From positions 1 through 15,095 of the forward strand of contig JAQVSH010000022.1 of NCBI GenBank assembly GCA_028700615.1: a stretch of DNA of 15,095 bases. The letters run 5' to 3'. The notes under the pieces were generated by a model, which saw nothing but the letters and a program-made list of their open reading frames with translations, was not told where the DNA came from and made no database searches. The translations under genes were made by a program, and so were the position numbers. Below are positions 7,179 through 14,288 of the stretch, piece after piece. The stretch's first letter is position 1; each line of letters opens with the position of its first letter. The DNA comes from Bacteroidales bacterium (GTDB lineage: Bacteria > Bacteroidota > Bacteroidia > Bacteroidales > UBA4181).

Positions 7179-8606
7179 TTAATTAGGTATTAAAAGAATG
7201 CTTTCCTTTATCAATTCAACAAAAGCCATAGGCGGATTTAGTCCCAGATATACGGCTGCAGCCAAAAGAACAAACTGGGTAAGAGACTCCCAGGGGCTAA
7301 TCACAGGAACTTTTGAATCATCAAAATCGACCGGAGGAATAAAGAGAATTTTCAAAATGTTGCTGCCAAAAGCCCAGATAATCATCGTCAAAAGCAACAA
7401 AACCCCCACCAATAATCCGATCTGACTGGATTCAAATAAAGATTTAAAAACCAAAAACTCACTGACAAACAATCCTGAAGGAGGCATTGCCGTAGCACTG
7501 ATAAAACCTAATAAAACCACCATAGCCCCGGTAGGATTGTATTTAAAATAATTACCCACATGGTATATGTTTTTATCCTGAAAGACTCGGTATAACTGAG
7601 TAAATTGAAAAAACAAGCTTGATTTCACAAAAGCATGCAGTACAATATGAAGGATAGCAGCATAATACCCAATACCTCCCGCAGCCACACCCAACATAAC
7701 AATGCCCATATGTTCAATCCCCGAGTATGCCAACATTCGTTTAATATTTTTCACCTTGATCATATAGACGGTGGCCACAAAAATGGATAGAAAAGCAGCT
7801 ATGGCGATAATCAGATTAGCCCAGTGATGCAGTGGAGTGTTAGCAATTACAGTATAAAAACGAAAAATTCCGATAAAACCAAGATTCATAAGCACACTGG
7901 CAAGCAATGCACCGGCAGGTGCAGGTGCCTTATCCTTAGCATCAATTCCTGCAGTAAACATAGGAACCAGTCCCAATTTAGCGGTAAAACCGGTAAATAT
8001 AAAAATGAATGCCAGCCGCAGCCAGAACGGATTCATCCGAGCACTGTTTTCTAACAGGTTTCTGTAGGAAAGATCGTCTGAACCCGCGTGTAAAAGAGAA
8101 AGGCTAAGAAATAAGATCCCGATAAATACGAAAGTAATGCTGATAGCACAAATAAATACGTACTTCCATGTACCCTCCAGAGATAATTTATTTCTATGAT
8201 GATATATCAGGGCAGATGCACTCAGCGTAGTGATTTCTGTAAAAATCCATGTCACCGCAATGTGATTGGCAAGATACCCGGCACCTATCGCCGTAATGAG
8301 CAAGACAATAGATGCAAAATAAATCGACCTGGACTGAGGGGGAGCTCCCTGATCTTCGAGATAAATATAACTGTGAATGAGTGCAGGAACTGAAATAACG
8401 CTCAGCGTCAACAGTAATAAAACACCTAAAGCATCATAGGTAAAATAACCCAATTCGGTATTGCGGAAATGAATGCAGGCATAAATCGTCATTCCCCATT
8501 GAAGTATGGCAAACAGCGTCGCAAAAGTAATTTCAAAAATTTTGTTTCTGTTGATAAAAAGCCCGATGACGATCAACAAAGACAGTATGAGGTAAATTGC
8601 TATCAT
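7179..8606 (-). CDS. HyfF-like antiporter-type membrane subunit (NuoL/M/N family)
   Basis: A 475-residue, almost entirely hydrophobic protein with about 14 transmembrane helices, of the proton-conducting antiporter-like (proton_antipo_M) family. Family charges are present: Glu124 in IFTEITT (TM5 position), Lys210 in FTAKLGLVPM (TM7 position), a Lys/Arg pair in KNIKRMLAYSGIEHMG, His320, His324 and Lys328 in the broken-helix segment, and Glu383 in PPSGLFVSEF (TM12 position). The stretch after Lys210 reads GIDAKDKAPAPAGALLAS. That differs from the HxWLPxAHxxAP form of the HyfB-type subunits in this operon, and is one reason to call it HyfF-like. It presumably forms one proton channel of the membrane arm. 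It starts 19 bp after the HyfE-like gene with no SD sequence and runs almost directly into the large-subunit gene. Confidence 0.88.
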   Translation of the reverse strand: MIAIYLILSLLIVIGLFINRNKIFEITFATLFAILQWGMTIYACIHFRNTELGYFTYDALGVLLLLTLSVISVPALIHSYIYLEDQGAPPQSRSIYFASIVLLITAIGAGYLANHIAVTWIFTEITTLSASALIYHHRNKLSLEGTWKYVFICAISITFVFIGILFLSLSLLHAGSDDLSYRNLLENSARMNPFWLRLAFIFIFTGFTAKLGLVPMFTAGIDAKDKAPAPAGALLASVLMNLGFIGIFRFYTVIANTPLHHWANLIIAIAAFLSIFVATVYMIKVKNIKRMLAYSGIEHMGIVMLGVAAGGIGYYAAILHIVLHAFVKSSLFFQFTQLYRVFQDKNIYHVGNYFKYNPTGAMVVLLGFISATAMPPSGLFVSEFLVFKSLFESSQIGLLVGVLLLLTMIIWAFGSNILKILFIPPVDFDDSKVPVISPWESLTQFVLLAAAVYLGLNPPMAFVELIKESILLIPN

Positions 8607-8625
8607 GAAGGTACAATTAGTCTGA

Positions 8626-9258
8626 TTAATAATCTTTCAAACTGGTCAATTGGTCCACATCGACATCCTTAAATACATCTCCGATTTTATTGAGAAAAAT
8701 TCCCAAAATGAGAACACTGGCAAAAATATCCAGCATAATACCAAGGTTTACCAACATAGGCATTTCATTTCCCACAGCCAGAGACAATACAAAAACCCCG
8801 TTTTCAATCACAAGGTATCCCATGACATGAGTAATAATCTTTCTGCGGGAAGCAATAAAATAAAGACCGGTAAAAATGGTAGAAAGCGCCACCACGAAGA
8901 AAATTTTATCCAGATATGGATCGATGATCGAATTAGAAAGTAATATGGTTACGATCACAATAAAAGTGGTAATAATTAAAGAAACAAAATTGGGAAGATA
9001 AGGCTCCGCTTCCCGGGTAATTTTATTCCTCTTAATCAGATAATCCAAGAAAACCGGGACCGCAACCGATTTAAAAACAATAGTTTCCAACATAATGAAT
9101 ATGAGGTTAAGCGTGTTAATCTCTTTGAGTTGAAAAAACACCACAAAAAACATTATAAACCCCTGCAAAGCAAGAACTTTCACATAGGTTCTCATCCTGT
9201 TGGCAATAGACATATAAAACAGGGTGATTAAAAAGACAATGAGTAATACATCTACCAT
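8626..9258 (-). CDS. HyfE-like membrane subunit (NuoK-related)
   Basis: A 210-residue hydrophobic protein with about six or seven transmembrane helices and a short acidic C-terminal tail (GDVFKDVDVDQ). Its length is close to E. coli HyfE, which is NuoK-like with extra N-terminal helices. The C-terminal NuoK-like section contains GYLVIENGVF with buried Glu152, then Asp177 in LGIMLDIFAS. An earlier buried pair is Glu58 and Lys63 (LETIVFKS). In complex I, NuoK carries in-membrane glutamates that link the quinone end to the antiporter-like subunits; a similar role is inferred here. It is placed between the NuoH-like and HyfF-like genes (gaps of 15 and 19 bp), as in hyf-type operons. No separate NuoA or NuoJ homologue is present. 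Confidence 0.85.
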   Translation of the reverse strand: MVDVLLIVFLITLFYMSIANRMRTYVKVLALQGFIMFFVVFFQLKEINTLNLIFIMLETIVFKSVAVPVFLDYLIKRNKITREAEPYLPNFVSLIITTFIVIVTILLSNSIIDPYLDKIFFVVALSTIFTGLYFIASRRKIITHVMGYLVIENGVFVLSLAVGNEMPMLVNLGIMLDIFASVLILGIFLNKIGDVFKDVDVDQLTSLKDY

Positions 9259-9273
9259 AATCTATCATTTTAA

Positions 9274-10179
9274 CTATACAAATTTTCCGGAGATCAACAG
9301 AACGCCAAAGAAAATCAACAAAGAAACTGAGGTAAGGGCCACTATAAACTGTGCATTATGATTCATCCGGAATCGTGCCATAAAAGACTCCGTCAAACCG
9401 GCGATTACCGCGAGTATACACTGAATAACAAAGAAAGCAGGAATGGCATACCCATAGGGTACCGTTCCGATAAACAGATTCACAATCAAAGTCCCATACA
9501 TAGCAAACTTCAGATACCCTGCCGAAAGAATCAGTCCAAGATCAAATCCACTATTATCCAATATCATAACTTCGTGAATCATAGTTAATTCAAGATGTGT
9601 TTTTGGATCATCAACAGGCATCCGGCTATTTTCAATCATAGCTATCATGACCAAAACAAAAGAGGCAAGGATAGCCAATGCATAACTGATATAGGATCCC
9701 AGGTGAAGTGCATAAAATATTTCCTGAAAAGAGGTATAACCGGTTAACAATGCAAGAGAACCCATAAGAATAAAAAAGGCTGGTTCTGCAAACATAGAAT
9801 ACAGCGCTTCCCGGCTGGCTCCCATCCCTTCAAAACTGGAACCCGTATCCATGGCAGCAATAATGCTAAAAAACTTTCCTAAGGATAAAACATAGGCAAA
9901 AAAGATAAAATCCCCGTCAAAGCTGATTAATCCTTTTGAATGTCCAAACGGGATCACCAACATCGCCATAACTACGGACGAAAAGTAAATAGTGGGCGCA
10001 ATCTGAAAAATAAAACTGGTTGTTTCACTATATACCGCTCCCTTTTTGAAAAGCCGGATCACATCCTTCACGGGCTGAAAAATTCCGGGTCCTTTCCGGC
10101 CCGAAGCAAGGCTTTTGGTCCGGATGAGAATGCCGGTAAAAAATAGGGCAGCGATCAACATTAAGACAAAGCTCAACAT
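9274..10179 (-). CDS. NuoH / HyfC (HycD)-like membrane subunit
   Basis: The membrane subunit that joins the peripheral arm to the membrane arm in complex I and group 4 hydrogenases; 301 residues and about eight transmembrane helices. Characteristic motifs are RKGPGIFQPVKDVIRLFKK (residues 28-46) in the first cytoplasmic loop, SSFEGMGASREALYSMFAEP (114-133), and ENSRMPVDDPKTHLELTMIH (183-202). The acidic and basic residues in these loops form the E-channel-type connection in related structures. All appear intact, unlike the cofactor sites of the soluble subunits. The length and motifs match HyfC/HycD. The ATG at 10179-10177 lies 2 bp after the upstream HyfB-like gene and lacks an SD sequence, so translation probably depends on coupling. 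Confidence 0.92.
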   Translation of the reverse strand: MLSFVLMLIAALFFTGILIRTKSLASGRKGPGIFQPVKDVIRLFKKGAVYSETTSFIFQIAPTIYFSSVVMAMLVIPFGHSKGLISFDGDFIFFAYVLSLGKFFSIIAAMDTGSSFEGMGASREALYSMFAEPAFFILMGSLALLTGYTSFQEIFYALHLGSYISYALAILASFVLVMIAMIENSRMPVDDPKTHLELTMIHEVMILDNSGFDLGLILSAGYLKFAMYGTLIVNLFIGTVPYGYAIPAFFVIQCILAVIAGLTESFMARFRMNHNAQFIVALTSVSLLIFFGVLLISGKFV

Positions 10180-10181
10180 AA

Positions 10182-12209
10182 TTATACTTGTTTTAAAAAT
10201 TCGATGAATGCAACAATCTTATCATACATTAAAGGGATACAGATCACTGAGAATATAAAAAGAATGCCATACAAAATATAAAACTGCAACTTTCCGTTTT
10301 GAAGAAATGTAAACTTCCCCATAAAAGTTTTAAATGCCCGGACAGGAATATCTATCAATGCATTTTCAATTTTATCGTAGGCCTGAGACTCATAGCATGC
10401 CTCACCCGGGAATATACCTTTAACCTTTTTCTCTTTTCTAAAGAACAACAAGATAGCAGCAAATAATTTACTGTAAGTTCTTACAAAAGAAGAAGCGGTA
10501 TACTGAATCTTAGGACCCGAAGCCACATAGCCGCACCCCCAGGTAGGGCCAGTTTCTGTTTTTCGATGCATGAATAATTTATTTCGGGTAAAAAAGAGAA
10601 GCCCTGCAAGCAAAATAAAACCACAGGCCATAATGCCTATCGGTTGCAAAAACGTTTTTGATAAACCCCGGAAAAAATCACTTGAAAATGAAGCATTCCC
10701 ATCCAAACAACTGACAGGATATTTTAAAATTTCCATTGCCCATTGTGGAAATAAGCCAATTAATACAATGAAAAAACCAATCAGATAAAGCGGAGTAAGA
10801 TGCATTACCGATACTTCCTTCATTGTCTCTGGTAATTTTTTCCTTTCAGTACCCAGAAAGACAAGGCCAAAAGCCTTCGTGAAACAAAGCAGAGCCAGGC
10901 CTCCAATCATGACCAGGGCCAACAGAACAAAAATGATCACCATCAAAGATACCAGATCGGCCTGCTGTAAAAATTGATATAAACCATTATAAATCAAAAA
11001 TTCAGAAACAAACCCATTCAATGGAGGAAGTCCGCAAATGGCAATGGATGCTATCAAAAACAAAAAAGCAGTCCGGGGCATTTTCTTTATCACGCCTCCC
11101 AGATGTTCAATATTGAGAGTATGTGCTGCCTGATATACACTCCCTGAGGTGTAAAACAAAAGAGATTTAAAAAGTGCATGATTGAGAGTGTGCAGTAAAG
11201 CGCCCGCAAAACCAAGAGAAGCAAGCAATGGATTATGATTACCAAGCCCCAGGCAACCGAGGCCTATTCCCATCCCGATGATGCCAATATTTTCAATGCT
11301 GTGGTAAGCCAGTAATTTTTTCAGATTATGCTGAACAATTGCCAGCATCACTCCGTAAATCCCCGAAATTGCCGAAAAGATCAGAATAAAATATCCAATG
11401 GTCGTGTAATCGGTTTTAATCAGAGAAATCATCCGAAGAATGCCGAAAATACCAATTTTGATGATTACGCCTGACATGATTCCCGAGACATGAGCCGGAG
11501 CGGCAGGATGAGCGTAGGGCAACCAGGTATGAAAAGGAACAAAACCCGCCTTGATTGCAAAGCCTATAAAAAAGCAAAAAAACAAAAACAAACCCGCAAA
11601 GCCATGATTTTCAGATGTATATAAAGAAATAGCACTAAAATCATAACTCCCGGTTTTCTGAGCGATCCAGATAAAGCCAAACATTAAAATAACAATGGAA
11701 ACATGAGACTGAATCAAATAATTCATTCCCGCTTTGAGTGTCGTTATTTTCTCATGCTCAAAAATGACAATCAAAAAGGCAGAAATAGCCATAATTTCCC
11801 AAGCGAGCAGAAAAGCAAAACTATTCTGTATTATACAAAGACTAATGATGGAAGCATACGTCAATAGGAAAGAAATCCAATGAAGAGAAATTTCATTGCG
11901 CTTTTGCTGATAAGCCTTCATATAAAAAATCCCATACGCGCAACCCGTAAGAAAAACCAGGTTAATAATCAGGATAAACCAGCCCGAGAGTGCATCCATC
12001 TGAAGATTTACAGGTCCTGTCACAGAACTTCCAGGCAGAAGAATCTGAAATGTTTTTCCAAAAAATGTTTGTATGGCAAAATACCCCGTCAACAATGCAT
12101 TGATGAGTACCACTAAAAAAACGACAACAGCCTTTTTTTTACACGATAAAAATGGAATAAAAAACATTCCTAATACCAAAACTATTATAAACGACAGAAT
12201 AACAGTCAT
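10182..12209 (-). CDS. HyfB/NuoL-like antiporter-type membrane subunit (intact paralogue)
   Basis: 675 residues with about 14 core transmembrane helices plus a longer C-terminal extension. Antiporter-like charges are all present: Glu138 in LLAWEIMAIS, Lys220 in FAIKAGFVPFHTWLPYAH, Lys251, the Lys297-Lys298 pair before LLAYHSIENIG, His344 and Lys348 in HTLNHALFKS, and Glu403 in LNGFVSEF. The C-terminal region has TWGCGYVASGPKIQYTASSF, a motif seen in hydrogenase-4 subunit B type proteins before the last helix. Its ATG overlaps the TGA of the preceding homologue (ATGA at 12209-12206), so the pair is translationally coupled. Together the two form a tandem duplication. This copy gives the intact reference (LGFAGALL, Ala335) for judging the stop codon in the other. 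A proton-channel role is inferred from the family. Confidence 0.9.
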   Translation of the reverse strand: MTVILSFIIVLVLGMFFIPFLSCKKKAVVVFLVVLINALLTGYFAIQTFFGKTFQILLPGSSVTGPVNLQMDALSGWFILIINLVFLTGCAYGIFYMKAYQQKRNEISLHWISFLLTYASIISLCIIQNSFAFLLAWEIMAISAFLIVIFEHEKITTLKAGMNYLIQSHVSIVILMFGFIWIAQKTGSYDFSAISLYTSENHGFAGLFLFFCFFIGFAIKAGFVPFHTWLPYAHPAAPAHVSGIMSGVIIKIGIFGILRMISLIKTDYTTIGYFILIFSAISGIYGVMLAIVQHNLKKLLAYHSIENIGIIGMGIGLGCLGLGNHNPLLASLGFAGALLHTLNHALFKSLLFYTSGSVYQAAHTLNIEHLGGVIKKMPRTAFLFLIASIAICGLPPLNGFVSEFLIYNGLYQFLQQADLVSLMVIIFVLLALVMIGGLALLCFTKAFGLVFLGTERKKLPETMKEVSVMHLTPLYLIGFFIVLIGLFPQWAMEILKYPVSCLDGNASFSSDFFRGLSKTFLQPIGIMACGFILLAGLLFFTRNKLFMHRKTETGPTWGCGYVASGPKIQYTASSFVRTYSKLFAAILLFFRKEKKVKGIFPGEACYESQAYDKIENALIDIPVRAFKTFMGKFTFLQNGKLQFYILYGILFIFSVICIPLMYDKIVAFIEFLKQV

Positions 12210-13195
12210 TTCAAAATATTTAAAACAGACAGCACCAAAAAACTAAAAATAAAAATGATACCATACAATACATAGGACTGCATCCGACCATTCTGAATAA
12301 ATTTAAAATAATTCACAGCGTAGAGCAAACCCTGAATGACGGGATTTAGAATACCATGTTCAAGAAAATCAACATAATATGAGCCATATTTTCTTTTGGT
12401 TGGAAAGATTTCTCCTCCACGCAAAGCATTAAATTGTTTTTTTTCTATGATAAGAAAATTAAAAATTTTACTCAGAGATTTTGAAAATGATTTACCTGTA
12501 TACTGCGTTTTATTCGCTGAGCCCACATAGGCACATCCCCAGGTGGAACGGACGGGTTGACTCAACGGCCTTGCCACATAATAACGAATTGCCAGAAAAA
12601 ATAATACTATCACTATAAACAAAGCCGAACAAAGACTGATAACTCCTGCAATATGAGAATAGTGTATAAAACCCGACAAATCCGGAACCTTCATAGTATT
12701 TGAAAACGCCCCCAGAATATTCAGCAACAACTTTAAATAAAATATAGGAAAAAAGGCTATACTCAACATCACTCCGACAATTGCATATTGAGGAATCAGC
12801 ATTCGTGAAGAAACCTCTTCAGGAGTATGGGTATGTATAATTCTTTCATGTCCCAGAAAGATTGTACCAAAAGCTTTTGAAAACGTTAAGATAGAAATCC
12901 CTCCGATAAGGCTTAATCCTCCAAAAGTAAGCACCAGTAAACTGACTTCGCTTAAACTCTCCGAATGCAATCCGGACATAAGCCCTGCATAAATAATAAA
13001 TTCAGAAATAAACCCGTTAAATGGAGGTAACCCCGTAACTGCAAGAGATCCGATTAAAAACATCAGCGCTGTTTTGGGCATTCTTCGGATTAATCCGCCT
13101 GACTTTTCCATATCCCGGGTATGAATCTGCTGATATACAGAACCTGCCGAATAAAAAAGCAATGATTTAAACAGAGAATGATTAAGAACATGCAT
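12206..13195 (-). CDS. HyfB/NuoL-like subunit, C-terminal half (possible restart)
   Basis: 329 residues counted from an ATG three codons after the interrupting TGA. It starts within the segment matching HTLNHALFKS of the paralogue: His6 and Lys10 in HVLNHSLFKS, then Glu65 in FNGFISEF, then the C-terminal TWGCAYVGSANKTQYTGKSF motif and a final hydrophobic helix. The reading frame has no further damage, so selection seems to have acted until recently, or still does. The sequence GAGGTG, 5 bp before the ATG, could serve as an SD site and overlaps the TGA, which allows stop-and-restart translation. The TGA at its own end overlaps the ATG of the next gene. Whether this half is made as a separate protein cannot be told from sequence. 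Confidence 0.65.
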   Translation of the reverse strand: MHVLNHSLFKSLLFYSAGSVYQQIHTRDMEKSGGLIRRMPKTALMFLIGSLAVTGLPPFNGFISEFIIYAGLMSGLHSESLSEVSLLVLTFGGLSLIGGISILTFSKAFGTIFLGHERIIHTHTPEEVSSRMLIPQYAIVGVMLSIAFFPIFYLKLLLNILGAFSNTMKVPDLSGFIHYSHIAGVISLCSALFIVIVLFFLAIRYYVARPLSQPVRSTWGCAYVGSANKTQYTGKSFSKSLSKIFNFLIIEKKQFNALRGGEIFPTKRKYGSYYVDFLEHGILNPVIQGLLYAVNYFKFIQNGRMQSYVLYGIIFIFSFLVLSVLNILK

Positions 13196-13200
13196 CAGTG

Positions 13201-13206
13201 CACCTC
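13201..13206 (-). promoter_or_regulatory. SD-like site overlapping the interrupting TGA
   Basis: On the - strand GAGGTG lies 5 bases before the ATG at 13195-13193 and pairs well with the 3' end of 16S rRNA. Its first two bases are the GA of the TGA stop. Most other starts in this operon lack any SD sequence. It could drive restart after termination, but GGT GCA also encodes the Gly-Ala conserved in the paralogue, so it may be chance. Confidence 0.35.
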
Positions 13207-14215
13207 AAAAACCCAGAAAATACATCAGGGAGGAGCCATTGCCCATACCCATCAAACCTACTCCGATTCCAATGCCTATAATTCCGATATTTTCAATGGT
13301 ACAATAAGCAAGCATCTGTTTAAAATCACGATGAACCGAAGCATTCAATATGCCATATAAGCCTGTAGCTATAGAAAGAGTCACCACACATTCTCCCAAT
13401 AAGAGAAAATCTCCCGAAAGAAAAGAGATCATTCTGAAAATGCCATATATACCCAGTTTCACAATCACTCCGGACATCACCCCTGATACATGTGAAGGAG
13501 CGGAAGGATGCGCATGGGGCAACCATGTATGCAAAGGAACAAAACCGGCTTTGAGCCCAAATCCCAGAAAAAAGATTAAAAACAGCCACAAAGCATCTTT
13601 TGTGTGAAAAGCATTCTGAATGGATGAAAAATTAAAAGACCCCGTCAGAAAATAAGCCCAGATAAATCCAATGGTTAAAAACACCACACTCAAGTGCATT
13701 TGCACCAAATAATTGACTCCTGCTTTAATGATTTTAGGATCATTATGATCAAATATCACCAGCAACATAGACGACAATGACATAATCTCCCAGGCAAGAA
13801 GAAAAGCAAAACCGTGTTGAAGCATACAGACCCAGATCATCGACTGATGGAACAGAAGATAAAGAATCCAATGCATGGAGAGTTTAGCAGAAGACTGATT
13901 TTTGTATGCCTTCAGATAACCCGTTCCATAAAAGGCTCCGGTCACCGCCGTAAAATTGATAATAAGAATAAACCATGCCGATAAAGCATCTATTTTTACG
14001 GAGATGTCTCCCAGAAAAGAACCAGCCTGTATTGAAAATTCCTGTACCTGTCCCCACAATGCAGGAACTGAAATCCAGGTTAAAATAGCTGCACTTCCGA
14101 GTACGGACCATGCAGCTACCTGTCCTTTAGATCTCAAAGGGACAAAAAACACAGCGCATATGGAAACAAATAAAAGTATCCAAAACGCTTGTATTGAATC
14201 ACTTACACCCAACAT
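13205..14215 (-). CDS. HyfB/NuoL-like subunit, N-terminal half (first gene of operon)
   Basis: 336 residues from an ATG at 14215-14213, which has an AAGGA sequence 4 bp upstream, to the TGA at 13207-13205. It covers about the first nine or ten transmembrane helices. It holds Glu143 in LLAWEIMSLS, Lys222 in FGLKAGFVPLHTWLPHAH, Lys253 in GVIVKLG, and the segment RDFKQMLAYCTIENIG. The full-length relatives continue into the broken-helix segment and the TM12 glutamate, both missing here. On its own it would be half an antiporter-like channel: it would have the input-side Glu/Lys pair without the exit-side Lys/Glu. It is the first gene of the operon and lies behind the promoter candidate at 14281-14250. 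Confidence 0.75.
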   Translation of the reverse strand: MLGVSDSIQAFWILLFVSICAVFFVPLRSKGQVAAWSVLGSAAILTWISVPALWGQVQEFSIQAGSFLGDISVKIDALSAWFILIINFTAVTGAFYGTGYLKAYKNQSSAKLSMHWILYLLFHQSMIWVCMLQHGFAFLLAWEIMSLSSMLLVIFDHNDPKIIKAGVNYLVQMHLSVVFLTIGFIWAYFLTGSFNFSSIQNAFHTKDALWLFLIFFLGFGLKAGFVPLHTWLPHAHPSAPSHVSGVMSGVIVKLGIYGIFRMISFLSGDFLLLGECVVTLSIATGLYGILNASVHRDFKQMLAYCTIENIGIIGIGIGVGLMGMGNGSSLMYFLGF

Positions 14216-14219
14216 GGAA

Positions 14220-14224
14220 TCCTT
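14220..14224 (-). promoter_or_regulatory. Ribosome binding site of the first operon gene
   Basis: AAGGA on the - strand, 4 bases before the ATG at 14215-14213. It supports this start for the first HyfB-like gene. It is the only good SD sequence at a normal gene start in the window. Confidence 0.5.
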
Positions 14225-14249
14225 TTTATATGGCTTAATTTGAAGCTCG

Positions 14250-14281
14250 CAAAGTAAGGTATAAAAAGAATGATATACAAA
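14250..14281 (-). promoter_or_regulatory. Bacteroidota-type promoter candidate for the hydrogenase-like operon
   Basis: Read on the - strand, TTTG (14281-14278) is followed after 20 bases by TTACTTTG (14257-14250). The known primary-sigma promoter of Bacteroidota is TTTG, a spacer of about 17-23 bases, then TAnnTTTG; here one base of the second box differs (TT instead of TA). Transcription would start a few bases later and give a leader of roughly 30 bases before the ATG at 14215. It is the only sizeable gap upstream of the operon. No operator-like repeat was seen. Confidence 0.45.
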
Positions 14282-14288
14282 ACGAGGC

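Larger units (their letters stand above)
12206..14215 (-). pseudogene. HyfB/NuoL-like subunit locus interrupted by one in-frame TGA
   Basis: Read through, this is a single 668-codon HyfB-like gene, close to the 675-residue paralogue next door and colinear with it from end to end. One TGA at 13207-13205 falls exactly where the paralogue has Ala335 (GF-A-GALL versus GF-stop-GALM), with no shift of frame on either side. Everything after the TGA is well conserved, including the catalytic-type His, Lys and Glu. The locus is therefore a fresh nonsense allele, a sequencing error, a readthrough case, or a gene now made as two polypeptides. The two halves are listed separately. Standard annotation would probably mark it as a pseudogene with an internal stop. 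Confidence 0.6.

Noticed and set aside
7824..8054. Open + strand frames inside the hydrogenase-like operon as extra genes
   Set aside because: They lie opposite long, well-recognised membrane-protein genes, have no family-like sequence and are explained as frames shadowing the real genes.
13190..13207. Selenocysteine insertion at the internal TGA
   Set aside because: The intact paralogue has Ala here, not Cys. The only nearby hairpin (GTGCA-CTGA-TGCAT) has five pairs, one of them G-U, and begins one base after the TGA, too close and too small for a bacterial SECIS. No selenium genes are in the window.
13205..13207. Alternative genetic code with TGA as an amino acid
   Set aside because: TGA ends the MCP gene (329-331), the small-subunit gene (4910-4908) and the second half of the broken gene (12208-12206), and no other internal TGA is needed to read any gene.
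4908..14215. True formate hydrogenlyase / hydrogenase-4
   Set aside because: Gene order resembles hyf/hyc, but the [NiFe] cysteines and three of the four proximal cluster cysteines are missing, and no formate dehydrogenase or maturation gene is present.
4908..14215. Respiratory complex I (nuo) operon
   Set aside because: NuoA, NuoJ and the NADH module NuoEFG are absent, the large subunit shows HycE-type fusion with NuoC, and the membrane subunits have HyfB/HyfE/HyfF-type length and motifs.
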